A stretch of DNA of 64,000 nt, from assembly GCF_022682495.2 (NCBI RefSeq), contig NC_071399.1, positions 11,141,342-11,205,341 on the forward strand, read 5' to 3'. Each line of letters begins with the position of its first letter. Positions within the stretch are counted from its first letter, which is position 1. The notes under the pieces were generated by a model. That model was not told the origin of the DNA. It searched no databases and saw nothing but the letters and a program-made list of their open reading frames with translations. Shown one piece after another: positions 34,431-46,854 of the stretch. The DNA is from Desmodus rotundus. Its lineage: Eukaryota > Chordata > Mammalia > Chiroptera > Phyllostomidae. Position numbers and translations under genes: made by a program.

Positions 34431-36940
34431 CCGGTGCACTATTGTTAATGTTTAATAGTGTACAGTGGTTAGGTTCCAATGTGAAATGCACACAATGAGA
34501 GCATGAAGTAAAAATAATTTTTTAAAAATCAGAACAATGAGAATCTGTTAGGAAAAATTTCCATTGGGGATTGACATTCTAAGCCTCAATTAGTAAATAT
34601 AGCAGATTTCTTCCAGGGCTTAGGAAAAAATAATTACTGTTTCTGCAGCTAAATACCATAGGATATAGTTGGCTTACACTTAGAACTTAGTAATAAGTTA
34701 TATAAAATTAATGTGTGTGTGTGTATGAATTCACTATATACTCCATTTTGAATATTTCAAATATTGAGGAGGAGGTGTTATATCCCATTTTTAGACAAAA
34801 GAAAACAGGTTTTAGGAACCCCACTGGCCTGCCCTCACTACTCAGTTACAGACTCAGGTACTGAATCGTAAAACTAGATTTTTAATCCAAATGTTTCTGT
34901 CTCAAATCATCTGTGCTAGACTATGCTGCATTCACAACAATGAAAAAAAATTCACAAAAGGCAAAGTAAAGATGATTGAAAGATTAAGATAAATCGCAAA
35001 GATCTTCACTTCTACTAATCTTTACTTAAAGGTCATAGGGACTTTGAAAAGTTGTGCATTTGCTACATGTGAATTACAAGAATAAACCATTCAATGCCTT
35101 TATGGTGAAATAAATACATATTCCTTGGAAGAGCTAGAAATCTGGAGAAAACTTCTACCATATTACATCAAGAGTGTTCTCACTCAGTTGCATTAATAAA
35201 GATGCCCACCAACTAGCAGCAAAAAGAGGGAGGCATTTCCTATGTTAACCACATTTTTAACTTAACATTCTAGGTACCAAGTTCCTCCTCCACATTTCCA
35301 CTTTGCGTTGTACACCTGGCAATAAGCCACAGATTCTCCTTGAGAAAGTAAGAGCTTGTTTCTTTCAGGAGCTACTGTAGAGTAAAAGATTCCTTGACCC
35401 CAAACACAGATATGAACTGTGCATCCCAATGTTTGAATGTTCCAAATTAAAAGAATCATGTTGATGCCATCTTTTGAAAAACCTAAACACTTCGAAAATT
35501 TGTCCAGAAGACACACGCCGTCTAACTTTAAAGTAGCTCAGTAGGAAAAGAACAGCATTTAATAATTACATAGAAGACACAGGATGAAGGGCAGAGGGAA
35601 GCAAATCTGATCGGCACCCAGGTGAGACAGAAGTGCTGTGAAATTGTCAACTACAGGTCAGGGCAGGGAGACTGACGCTGGACAGCACAGCGGTGCCACT
35701 GAGATTGAAGGAGGGAAGGTAATTTACACTCCCTGTGCTACGCTAAAGCTGAGACGGCACGCCACAGAGGTCCAGCAACACACTATGATGCTCCATCACC
35801 AGTGAAAGAAGAAATCAGGATGAAAAAGAAAAGAAGCTGAGGTGTAGGGAACCCACTTTCAAGGACAAAAGCTAACAAGAAAAGTTAGAGTACACGATCT
35901 TTTTTTTTTACTTCATTGTTGTTGTTTTACAAAATGCCCCAATGGAGAATAGTTCTCTCGCAAACAAGTACAATGGAATATTAAAATTTCTTGTACTAGA
36001 AATGGGTTAAAAAAATTGGGGGTGAATAAGTGGATCAGAGCTAGAAGTTAAAATTTCTATGATATTATCATTGAACGTGTTTTGTTTAAGTGAGCGATTA
36101 TTTAGAAGATACGGGTCTTAAGCATAGGTTCCCTCCTCCTATTGCTCTTCAGGAGCATCCCCTGATCAGAACACTGTTGCAGGATGACTTCTCTCAAACT
36201 CGGGTATGAACTGAAGCAATCCAAGTAGAGCCAGTACCGGCATAACCAAAGGCAGCTGCCTTACATGTTGCAGTTGATTTGTGACTCAGCCTCTATGAAC
36301 AAGCCATGTCAGGGGTCCAGAGATGAGTACCAAGGACACTGCACTAGGAATGGGTCTTCTACCCCCAAGGCAATGCCAACATCATGCTGTGCTAGCAGGG
36401 ACCAGGTCATTCCCTCACTTCAGAGTCACTTCAGGCCCCGTCGCCGTTCATTCCACATCCCATGTCGAACTTCAGCCCAGGGCCAGCTTGCCCGCAGGGC
36501 CACAGTCCTGCATCTTCCCTTGTCACAATCAGATCGTTTGTTGTTGAACTTTCGCAGCTTGGTCTCTGTACTAAACTGCTTAGGTCTTTGACTGAGAAAA
36601 TGCATTTTAAGTTGAATTTAGTTTGGGTTTATTTCTTCTTTGAAAACCTAGTTTACATTGTAACTCAGTGGACCAGCCAATTTTGCAAGAGATGGGGCAG
36701 CCTCCAGAAGCCTGTTCTCACAGCAAGCCAAGACTTTTGTCCGAATAAGGGGAAATGGGTAACTGGATAACCTAGTTCACAACTCCATAACCTTAAACCT
36801 TGGCAATCTGTGTGACAGACACAAAGTGACCTGGAGATCTGATAGCAACCACAGCACAGCTGGCAAGGTAAAAACATTTCAATCATAGAGGGAATATACA
36901 GACCTGTCTTCTCTCCCCTGAGCAAATCCTCTCTGTAAAA
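34431..36940. other. Unique sequence, no gene seen
   Basis: No gene or repeat family was recognised. A (TG)n run lies at 34711-34724. The block at 36260-36600 is G+C-richer and open in two frames, without splice signals I trust. Confidence 0.3.
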
Positions 36941-36960
36941 TGCACACACACACACACCCA
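36941..36960. repeat. (CA)n microsatellite
   Basis: A short run of cacacacacacacaccca type within otherwise unique sequence. Confidence 0.8.
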
Positions 36961-39098
36961 TTCATAATCACACAGGGTAAACACATTCCCCACAACGTGG
37001 CTATGGCTCATTGGTGAGACTACACAACTATTTATCTTTTTACTCATTTCCTGTTTTTTTTAAATGAAGTACTTAGAATTTGCAGACATTATCCAATAAA
37101 AACTACTTATAGAAGTAAAGCCTTTAAATCTCCATGAATAAAGAGCAAGGGGAGATCTGGGGCCCAAGGGGGCACAGCTGTCAAGTCAGCTAATGATTAT
37201 GAGCTACCCAGAAGCTTTGTGTTAACGCGAGAAAATAGATGCCCTGTTGGGCATCATTAACAGCTAAGATAAAGATGCAAGAATGCAGGGAGAGCTACTA
37301 ATTTCTCAGAACAGTTCTTCAATATTACAAAACATCAGCTACACTGTGGGGTTATTAGATAAAATGTCTTAGCAAATGTTGAAGTAGTCAGATATAACCA
37401 CCACATAGTATATGATGTAAAAATTAAGAGAACCAGAGGATATTAAACAGTAGAGTAAAATAAAAGTGAGACTTCTAGTTTCTGAGGATTGATGTTGAGA
37501 TGGGATTGGGTAGGGCTTAGCCTAAAAGTTTAGCAAAAGTAACAGACTTTGGGGTGCAGTGCACCCACACCAGAACGAGACAAGTGGCAGTCCTCTTTGT
37601 CAGCTGAGCCAGAGAAACTCCACGTGACAAGTTGTCTCAGTCTATGACAGAGATGAAGTTCATGCAGCAATGTGGGAAACAGAAAAAAGTGAAGTCCGCA
37701 GCCATTCTTAAGAATGTTAGTGTATAAGCTACTGATTTCACCTCTAACCACAATGTTGGAAAGAACGTTCTAGATTTGTAAGTATGATTTCATGGAGCTC
37801 ACAGGAATAGCTGGAGCCCTGGAGGAGCCCCCGCATAGAAATGAATGAAGTGGAATGCAGGATTTGGATGCCTCTCCCTTCTCAGTCCATCTTCTCTTCC
37901 AGCTTAGGGAGCAATGATATCCACAAAGCTGGCCATTGTGCAGGTGTGAGTTTGTGTGTTCATGTATGTGTGTGTGTTTAGGGAGGTGGCACACTATGGA
38001 TGGACAGATGTCTCTGAGTAGCCTCATGAATAGCCACCTGGTTTATGAATGCATGATACTGACCAATCCGTTCAAAACATCGGTACCACTACGAACACAA
38101 GTAGTGTGTAGCCGGTGAGGCACTACACATTTCAGCCAAGTAACTTCAGGAAACCCCTACATTCGAATTCTGGAGATAAAAGAATTGGAAAAGGCAGATC
38201 TCCTCTGTTTCTCTTGTTTATTGCCTGACACAAGGTACAGACCTATGACTTGCCTCTGCTTTATATTTTCTCCTGGCCAAATTTAGATGTTTTTCTTCTC
38301 CAACTCTGTTATCCATCCCACCTACACAATCTGTGTATGTTTGAATTTATTTGGGGTATTCCCATCTGCAGTGGAGCCCCGAGACTTTCGGTTCACTCCA
38401 TGTGGTCAACATAAACACTGACTTACTGATACATCGCCTTTTGGCTGCATCGCCTGGTTTCTGAAAGGAACAACTTTGCATGTGGACCTTTCATGAATAT
38501 GCAGCCCTTGTTTTAGTTCTAAAACTTGGCTGTAGCAACTTGAACTTCATCACAGCTGTGAGTAAGAATAATTTAAATTGTCTACATTTATCCCCAGTTT
38601 CCCATACAATGTGGAGGTTTGTTCCTTTTTAGACCACAAAGAAGTGGGATCAGACAAACGCTTTTCTTCTTTTCATTGACTTAGATGGTCTGAGAGAAAC
38701 ATGAAGTATGTCTCATATAAAGCTTGCAAGGGAAATGAGAAGGTATAACAAGTATTATAGAGTTGTACTAAGCATGCTCAGGAAAATCTTCCAAGAAATA
38801 AAGATGCTTAGGGTGAATTGAGAAGGTGGTTGCACTCTAAAGAGGCTGAGACTGAGAAAGGGGTGACAGAGATAGGCATTTTAGGCAGAAGAAAGACAAG
38901 TATGTCTTCATGGAAAGCTAAGTATCTTGCTTTTGCTGGAGGGGGAAGATGAACTACAGAAAATAGGGCAGGAGAAAATGAATTAATGCAGAACTTCTTG
39001 ATTAGTTGGTTTTGACCCATTTATATAAGTTGCATATAAATATGAAATATAAATATAGAATATAATGCAAGTATCAGAAAGAGAGTCTAAAGACAGAC
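36961..39098. other. Unique sequence, no gene seen
   Basis: No gene was recognised. A TG-rich tract lies at 37948-37980. The target-site repeat agacagac (39091-39098) of the next insertion ends this stretch. Confidence 0.3.
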
Positions 39099-39170
39099 TT
39101 TTTATTTTTTTTTTCAATGAGAAGTAAATTTTTTTTTTTATTCAGTTACAATTGTCTGCATTTTCTCCCC
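39099..39170 (-). mobile_element. Extremely short LINE-1 3' insertion
   Basis: Only about 72 bp lie between identical 8-bp repeats agacagac (39091-39098 and 39171-39178). The right half, attcagttacaattgtctgc followed by attttctcccc, is the extreme 3' end of the same L1 type seen at 7.5 and 46.9 kb, in reverse. To its left is a T-rich tail broken by caatgagaagtaaa, which could be a short 3' transduction or tail decay. Confidence 0.75.
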
Positions 39171-39178
39171 AGACAGAC

Positions 39179-39644
39179 ATTTTGATGGGGCAATATGAGT
39201 TGCCAGTATGTGAAGCAGAAAATGAGAGCCAGAATTAACAGGGTAGTGCTGTGTATGAAAGTAAACCAAGGGTGGAAGCTACAAAAACGAGGACATGCTT
39301 GAATTTAAGCAAGTCATAGAAAATTACTTTTAAGTGACTTCAGTTTAACTTGTTCTCTTTCTTAAACATATATAAAATAAATCATCTTATAACGTACTAT
39401 TCCTTTAAAATGTTCCTAGGTAAAACTCTCAAAGGTGTAATGCCAAAAGCAGGTTCTTCAATTAAATAATTCTTTTCCTGTTGATTATTAAAGGGAATGT
39501 TACTATATTACAAAGTCATAATTACAAAAAGAATATTGTGTGGGCTTAAAAAGGGAACAGCCAAAAAAGAAAATAAATAACTCTATCTATGCACATAGGA
39601 ACACAAAGTGTATGTAATGATGTTATTACAAGTCAATGAGGAAA
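39179..39644. other. Unique A+T-rich sequence, no gene seen
   Basis: Nothing specific. It may contain unrecognised decayed L1 leading into the element at 39.6 kb. Confidence 0.3.
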
Positions 39645-40290
39645 TAATATACTGTTCTGGCAAATGTGGTTGGAAAACTTACCTCACTCTATTAAGAAAA
39701 AAAAAGCCAGGTCCTTAACTAAACAAAACACCAAGGTGAACTCCAGAGGAGAAAGAAAAAACTATGAAACTAATAGTCCATGAAATAGGAAAACGTCCCG
39801 GGCACAGTGATCAGCGTACCAACAGCAGCCGGTTCTACAGGAGACCATCCTTGAGACACACTCTGATTCTTGAGTAAACTTCCAAAGCCCAAGAGTGGAA
39901 AAACTAAATTGACACGTTTAATTACATAAAATTATGTTTTTTAAATAAAGGAGACTGTGGATAAATGAACTAATAAGGAAAAAATTAGAATAAATTATAT
40001 GCGGTGTCTAAAATCAACAAGAGTGCCTAAGTGTAAAGGAAACTCCTGAAATGTATGAGCAGCATGGTCAAAAAAGAATCCCAAAAGAAAAGAGGTGGAG
40101 GAAAGCGGAATAGACATTTTACAAGGGAAAAAATTTCAAAGGCCAATCATACTAAGAGGTTTTCAAACATAAATAATTAGATACATACACATTAAAATAA
40201 CAAAAACATATCATTTTAGTCATACATAGGCAAAAATTAGAACCACATAATGTACACTATCAGTTGGGATGTGAGGTTATAGGCGGCCTT
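39645..40290 (+). mobile_element. Old L1M-type ORF2 3' fragment
   Basis: Forward fragment of the end of L1 ORF2. Pieces are gccaggtccttaactaaaca with a following 'aaggtgaactccagaggaga', ctatgaaactaatagtccat, ggaatagacattttacaagg, caaaggccaatcatactaag and the C-terminal zone cactatcagttgggatgtga. The order agrees with old L1M ORF2 (final domain and start of the 3' UTR). It is full of stops and indels and is long dead. Confidence 0.6.
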
Positions 40291-40439
40291 AATCCTGCTA
40301 ATGAAAAAGATGAGACTCAGGAAAGAGAAACAAATACAGAGACAGAGAAAACAGTACAAAAAATACAAAAAAATAAAAGGACAGATCAAAGTTCCCAAAT
40401 CCAAATTTTTAAAAAGTTCCAAAAAAAAAAAAAAAAAGA

Positions 40440-40549
40440 GATCACAGAACTGGGGAGGGAATTGGAGAAGAAATTATCAAAGAAATAATCCAGGAAAATC
40501 TCCAACACCTGAAGTACGTGAGGTTCCAAATGGAAAGAATCGAGCTGAC
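40440..40549 (+). mobile_element. Old L1 fragment, left part (interrupted)
   Basis: gaagaaattatcaaagaaat, aatccaggaaaatctccaac and acctgaagtacgtgaggttc match a segment of old L1M elements (agaaataattcaagaaaattt...gaactgaaggacatgag). The match resumes at 40721-40785 after a hAT-like insertion. A run of about 18 A at 40420-40437 precedes it. Confidence 0.5.
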
Positions 40550-40720
40550 CAGGATGTCCAAACTTTCGGTGTCCTGGGCCACACATTAAATACACAAACT
40601 CTAACGAAAACTGATGAGCACAAAAAAAGGTTTTAAGTAAATTGAGGATTTTGTGTTGGGCTTCATTCATAGCCATCCTGGGCCTCGTGCAGCCCATGGG
40701 CTGCAGGTGGGACACCCCTA
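40550..40720. mobile_element. hAT-like MITE inserted in old L1
   Basis: Imperfect inverted ends caggatgtccaaac (left) and a right end gtgggacacccct (reverse aggggtgtcccac) bracket about 171 bp. Internal marks are cctgggccacacattaaata, cactctaacgaaaactgatg-like text, aagtaaattgaggattttgt and tgggcctcgtgcagcccatg. This is a small non-autonomous family I know from mammalian genomes. Target-site duplications are not clear, so the superfamily is inferred from the termini. The long reverse open frame crossing it is an artefact. Confidence 0.55.
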
Positions 40721-40785
40721 GCCAGAATGAGTCATAATAGATTTTCATGCCAAAGCATATCATCAGGAAAATTCAGAACACATAA
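40721..40785 (+). mobile_element. Old L1 fragment, right part
   Basis: gccagaatgagtcataatag and ccaaagcatatcatcaggaa followed by aattcagaacac continue the L1 sequence broken at 40549. In L1M elements the matching text is gcccagcacaatgaatga ... ccaaggcacatcatcatgaaatttcagaacac. Confidence 0.5.
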
Positions 40786-43385
40786 TATCAATTCTGCCAT
40801 GCTCTGTTGGCCAGGTAATCACAAGCCTCACTCTATTCAAGGGGAAAGAAAACAGACCTCATCTCTTCGTGGTAGGAAGGGGGTGTCAATCACATTGTAA
40901 GAAAAGCACATGGGATGAGTTCTCTACGTGGATGTGTGTATTTATGCATGTGTGTGTCCATGCACATGGAGGGACACATACACATAGGCACAAACATTTA
41001 GGAGATGCAATCTGCCACACTGGGCCTCATTTTAATTCCAGTTAAAATATGGAAACTTCTGGAACTCTCTTCAAGGGGTTGATCAAGAGCTAATTTACTC
41101 CATTAAATGAGTTGGGTGAGTACTACCAGTTAGAACACTTGTCAGCACTGCGGGGAAAATAAAACCAATTAAGAATGGAAGAGTAAACAATATGTGGGTG
41201 TTAGGAGAAAGAGAATAGATAGAATGGATGTTTTCACCGTAGAAATGGAGTTCATTGCATTCTACAAATAGCAAAATAGTAAAATGGCAGACGTTAATCC
41301 AACCATGTCAATAACTACATTAAAGGTAGTCAAAAGGCAGAGATTGTCAAGATTTATTTTATCCAATTACCTAATGACTATAATTAAGCCTCTCTATGTA
41401 TACTGTATAATTAAAGTGAAAAGATATAGTCCAAAATCAAGTCACTAGGCCTTGGTTGACCACTGGTGAGAAGTCAAACACTTAGAACCATTAACACTTG
41501 GCCTCGGTTAAGAATCAAAAGTCAGGCCCATCAATCATTAATGTTATATCTCTTTTTCCTTCATTAAACTTCACATTACTTTTTTTGTAAAAATAATTTA
41601 AGAATCCTTTCTATTTCCAGAATGGCTGAGCATTAAGTCCATCAAATTCTCTCCCCGAAATCAGCAAGACCCTAAACAAAATTGTCAACCAGCGGTTCCA
41701 TATGCATGGATGCTATGCTTCAAACTGAAGTGTTTACCACTGAATGATCCCCTGTGAACCGCCAGGGCTTAAATTCCCAGAACTCTATTTTCTCCCCAGA
41801 CAGTGGTCGCCAAGTTATACTTGACCGCAGGGAAAGCTATGAGAACCTTGAATATAGTCCAGATAACATATCAGCCCTTGGCTCTGGCCTCTCCTTTTCC
41901 CTTTTCGTTCCTCATCCCTAATCCTTCACTCTTTATGACTAAGATGCCTCCCAACCAGAACTACTGCAGGGGATTAGAGCAACAACCAGTTTTCCAGGAA
42001 CTGCTGTGTCTGTAAAACTTTAATGAACTCATGAAACTTTTATTGCTTTCTCTCCTTTTTGACTGGTATGAGATAAACCACCACCACATAAAAAAGGGGG
42101 TAAAAAAAAAAAGATGAAACAGACATTTTAATGAAGACGAACCATGCCACAGTTCTTTAATTTGTGCTAGCGAGACTGGAAGACTTTATTACCCGTGTGC
42201 ACGATGTCTGATTAAAACAAAATCAAAACAACAACAACAAACAAACCACATAAATCGGTAAGAAAGGAAATGGTTTGCACACTATCCTGGGTACTGTCAG
42301 TCCTTAACAAAGAAGAAACACTGATTTTACTCATTCTCTTGGTTACATGTTGTAAGAAGCAAGAAAAGGGATTTTTAATATCTTTTAGGAATCTTTTTTG
42401 GAATCTCCATTAAACTGATTTAGGCTGATAAAATAAACATGACTGAGCTGCTCAGAAGTTTAAATTCAACAGTCAATCCTCTTCCACCTCTTAATGTCCT
42501 TAAAAGTCTACTCTCTATCATTTTGAAGAGCATATTTTAAAGCACTCCCTCATAATTTCTTTCACTAAGTCAATTGGCCATTTTAACACAAAAATCTTTA
42601 TAAGGCTTTCTTTAATTCTATCCATTTTTTCCTAATTTCCTTATATATGCTCCTAGTCAATTTTTCATGCATGAAAAACTCATCCCTTAACCACCACCCC
42701 ACACACACACAAAATAAAATTCAGAATAAATCTATTCATACAAGAGATGGTAATTTTATTGTTCCTAGTTCTAGAGTTTAAAAGGTAATCACATTCTGTC
42801 TGACAATTGTCAAAATATTCTTTTTTAACTTCTGGCTAACTTTTCCTTTAGAGTCTGATCAGATTGTTAGGGGAAAAAGAGCAAATGTGCAGCACAAACC
42901 TAAAGCTTCCACGCATGACAGCCCTTGAGCTACAAGGGGCTTGTTTGTGTGAAGGATGAACGTGTTTCATCAACGCAAACAAATTTTCCATTTGGTTAAT
43001 AAATGCAAGGAAGGCATCACTGTAACAGAAATATTAAAGTAAGATAAGGATTCTAATGAGTCCCTGGGGATGAGTTAAGTGACAGGGCACCAATTACTGC
43101 CTTTTGTAGCACATTAAAACATGGACTCCCTGAACACCATTTTACCAGGGCACGGAAAAAAAAATCCACCAAGTGTTCTCAAACTGGCAACATCCTTAAA
43201 TGTCGTTACAACAACCGTGCAATTTTACTCTATTGGTCTCTTTGTATTTATGCTCACAGGAACGCATTCGATATTCCTGAAGTCTGTCAGGCTAAAATGA
43301 TATTTCCATACTGAAAAAGTAAAACAAATTAATCACCAGAGAGGAAAAAAAAAGATACCAACATTATCTATGCTCCTTCATTTTA
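40786..43385. other. Unique sequence, no gene seen
   Basis: No gene or repeat was recognised, apart from a (CAA)n-like tract at 42224-42245 and a short CA run near 42704. The region 42900-43080 has enhancer-like composition but no firm feature. Confidence 0.3.
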
Positions 43386-43655
43386 TTTTTAAAATTATGT
43401 TTTATTGATTATGCTATTGCAGTTGTCCCAATTTTTCCCCCTGTGCCCCCCTCCATCCAGCACCCCCCACTCCCTCAGGCAATCCCCACACCATTGTTCA
43501 TGTCCATGGGTCATGGGTGTAAGTTCTTTAGCTACTCCATTTCCTATACTGTAATTTATATCCCCAAGGCTATTCTATAACTACCTATTTGTACTTCTTA
43601 ATTCTGAGAGCATTCTGATGGTTGCCAGATGGGGAAGAGGGAGGATGGGTAGCTA
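43386..43655 (-). mobile_element. LINE-1 3' end of a second subfamily, with inverted 5' part
   Basis: The reverse L1 3' end differs from the other copies: gattatgctattgcagttgt, cccaatttttccccctgtgc, caggcaatccccacaccatt, catgtccatgggtcatgggt, ttagctactccatttcctat and ctacctatttgtacttctta. From about 43604 the orientation flips: agcattctgatggttgccag and a G-rich block read as forward L1 sequence that normally lies just upstream. Imperfect repeats ttcatttta (43377-43385) and ttctatttta (43656-43665) may be the target duplication. Confidence 0.75.
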
Positions 43656-43665
43656 TTCTATTTTA

Positions 43666-46626
43666 ATTAGCCAGCTTGGAGGCCCAATTTGGAGACTAAA
43701 ACAATTCCTATTAAGTAAACATACATATTTGCTCTTCATGCTGCTGTTAAAGATTGCTTTTAACATTCATTCTAATGTTGATAGACACAATATTGAACAA
43801 GAGAAATAAGCCTATCTATTGCCTTCTGACAATTCATATTTGTAATCCCTTGTATCAATAGATATTAATTGCAGGGCCACAAAACCCTGAAAATGCCAAT
43901 GTTATATTTATGTGTAACAGTAATCATAATATTTGCTTCTGTCATGGGTTTTAATATTTCATGTATAATGTCCTTAAAAACTTCACTATGTCTCATAAAT
44001 TGGTAGTGAGCCATAATTGAAAATTTATCAAAAAATTTCAATTAATTTTTAATACGATGTTAGTGATCCATCACAAATGCCATTATATTATCTACTGTAA
44101 ACTATTGCACTGCCCAAAATATACACTTTTTGGAAAATATAAGCAGTAATATGTAGCATAACTCAAAAGATTTGCTATTAAAACTCATTTCCCCATTGGA
44201 GTTACTTTGGTTTTGAATAGAAATGATTGTGCAAAATTGCAAGGACAAAATTAATTTACAGAATCTTTTCATTAATGTCATAGTCCTGCAGCTAAAATCT
44301 AGAGCATAAAAATATGTAAATGATTCACTTTCCATTTCCCTGAGCAGGAAGTAGGAATTATTTCTGAAATCACCAGTGGCATATGTCAAATGATTTTAAT
44401 AGTGAGAAAACGAGAACCTTGATGCTTAACATTTTTCTTTAAACTCATAGCACAACATACAGTTGCTGCTGTTAGTTTACATCGGGTCATACATGTCCTG
44501 ACTTCACCGGTCCTCCCTCGCTTTCTCATCCTTTTGTTTTCAGGTGTCGTCAGTGTCCTCACTTTCCCTTCTGGCAAGACATGTTCCTCTGTGACAGTTT
44601 CCTGGCTCCCGGATCTGGCACACGCAGCTGCAGACACAGCTGGAATGACACTCACAGCTCACATGCGCAAACCTTAACCACACAAAGTTGTTCATGCGGT
44701 GGTTCTTCTGTGTGTGTAGCCCCACAAATTGTCTTCCATCACAAACCAAACACAGTTTATATTTTCTCAAATTGTTGACATTATTTCTCATGCACAATCT
44801 AACAACATTTAAGTTTCTAATAATTCCGCATTATTATAATAGACTAAGTGAACATTCAAGAAAAGGTTTCTGAGGTTTTTTTGAAAGCTTGGGAGAAAGG
44901 AGGAGAAAGATGTGAAGGAGGAAGGAAGAAATATTACTGCAGATAAAATCAGGGCCCATATAGATACAGTTATATTGAGAAAGTGGTATGAAATTTGGCT
45001 ATTGAAAATAGTGTCAGTTTTATCTTAATGTAGAAAAATAAATTAATAGTATTAAACTCAGGTATTGAGACAAATGTAACTTAATCAGAATTTCCCACTA
45101 CTTATGTTCAAAGCCAATTAATACTCCTATTAAATAAGTTGGCCTTGGCCTCAAACTACACAAATGCCAGTGAGAGTCCAGTAGTATCGAGACAAATTGT
45201 GCCAGCTCACTACAAGCTTTCTATACCTAGGACTTTCTATGCTTGCAACAGTGATGGTAAGTATTCTTCACTAAAGCACTTCTGAATGAAAATGTTTTGT
45301 TTAAAGTTTGAAAATATTAAACTATATGAAATTGTATGATCAAATAATGAACCAGCAACTTACATAATGTCTCCCAACACTGCGTTTGCAGTTCAACAGT
45401 CAAACTGCTCAATAGCACATTAATTCATGCAAGTCAGTTTTTTGATATAAACACATTCCACCTAGAAATGCATTTTATCTTTTCAAATATGTACTTTTCT
45501 TACTTCCTTGCTTGCCTTGTATGTATTCGATTTTATTGCTTATGTCTTTAGACCAGTAACATAAATAAATTGTACCAACTTAGAAAACTAGGCATTTAGC
45601 AATATATATGTAATGAGAGCAACGCTAGCCCTACAAAAACAAGGAAGAAACCTCAACCAGAAACATGGAGAAACAAAGTACAGCAAAGCAGCTAACCTCG
45701 CTCAGGAGAAACAAGCCTCGCCCAGAGCTCCAGGGCCGGGCACAGCAGCACCAGGGCAGTGTGGCTGGGGCCCGGCACCTGTGTTCTTCCCTCTGCTTCT
45801 GCTGAGTGGCTTCTTCGATTCAACACTGGCTTTCTTCGGCTTTATCATTTTATTTTTCCATACAGCTTTGAGTTGCTTTGGGGCCAACTCTATCTAGTTT
45901 CATACCCTCTATCATCTGATGACTTTCTCTGAGTCTTTTTACTCAAGTTCACCAGAGAGAAAATTTGAGTAGCCCAGCCCATGGGTTAGTTTACTTTGAG
46001 GCAAGAATTCACTACGGGTCCCAGTGGCCAGGGCCAGGGACGTGAGGTTAAACAGTACATTTTTCTGTGCCTAGGCCCACTCCTCTCAAAGACACTATAG
46101 ACTGGGAACAATAACTTTTCAAATTGAGGCATGGGCTTAGCAAATACCCCATAGTGTGGACCATTTTCAACAAGGGAAAACTACAAATTTAAACAATCAA
46201 AATCCATAAAAAACTGCTGAAGATCATTATTATAATACAAAAACAATAATTAACAAAAATGAAGGATAGAATTTCTACTATATAAATAGCTTAGTATTTT
46301 TATGGGAATTGTAGTAAGCTCAGTGTAGGTTCCTACTGGGTTGCTTGAAAATGTGCTTCTAATGAGAATTCACTGAAAGTTACCAAATTTTCTATCACTC
46401 TCTCTACTAATCTATCAACCAAAAACTTTATAATTATATATTTAATATGCATGCATACATATATACATGCTCATATAAACATATGTGCTCTATGTATTTG
46501 TTAATGTATTTTATGTCCATATAACATTATCTACGAATTGAATATGAGTTACTGATTCTTCTTGAGATGTCCTCTGAGCTCATATATACCTCACAGAGAA
46601 AAGAATCAATAGTAGAGAGGACATAC
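43666..46626. other. Unique A+T-rich sequence, no gene seen
   Basis: No gene was recognised. Two G+C-richer patches occur at 44500-44700 and 45700-45800. The second is open on both strands but has no family resemblance and only weak splice signals. A TA/CATA-rich tract lies at 46430-46490. Confidence 0.3.
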
Positions 46627-46779
46627 CTCGGTGGCCTCAAAGTACATGGGAGAATTTCTGCTGCCATAGTCCCACATGGTCTCTAAAGCCTTCAAAAATG
46701 GGAACTTCCGTGGCTTCCTATGTCTAGGTCCACACAGTTGTTTGGCACAGAACATTAAATATGAGGTCCAATCTGTGTT
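46627..46779 (-). CDS. Candidate internal coding exon, phase 0, 51 codons (unproven)
   Basis: Read on the minus strand, a T-rich tract ends in atctcacag (AG at 46781-46780), a fair acceptor. After 153 nt the donor gccaccgag|gtatgt follows (GT at 46626-46625), a strong one. The 153 nt are exactly 51 codons, fully open in phase 0, so the exon could be skipped or included without shifting a frame. The peptide starts NTDWTSYLMFCAKQLCG, passes a basic PRHRKPRKFPFLKALE, and ends MWDYGSRNSPMYFEATE. Composition and codon choice look protein-like. I cannot name the protein, and no neighbouring exon was identified; the L1 at 46.85 kb lies directly upstream in transcript order. Chance coincidence remains possible. 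Confidence 0.3.
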
Positions 46780-46854
46780 CTGTGAGATATACATGCAGAA
46801 AAACATGTATCTATATTGCCCCATGGGAAGAAACTTCTATTGTTTGATTTTTTT

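Noticed and set aside
40237..40763. Several overlapping open frames, some lysine-rich
   Set aside because: They cross an A run, old L1 pieces and the hAT-like MITE. No single gene explains them.
45613..45897. G+C-rich patch open on both strands
   Set aside because: No known family, and donor and acceptor are weak. Composition alone can keep both strands open.
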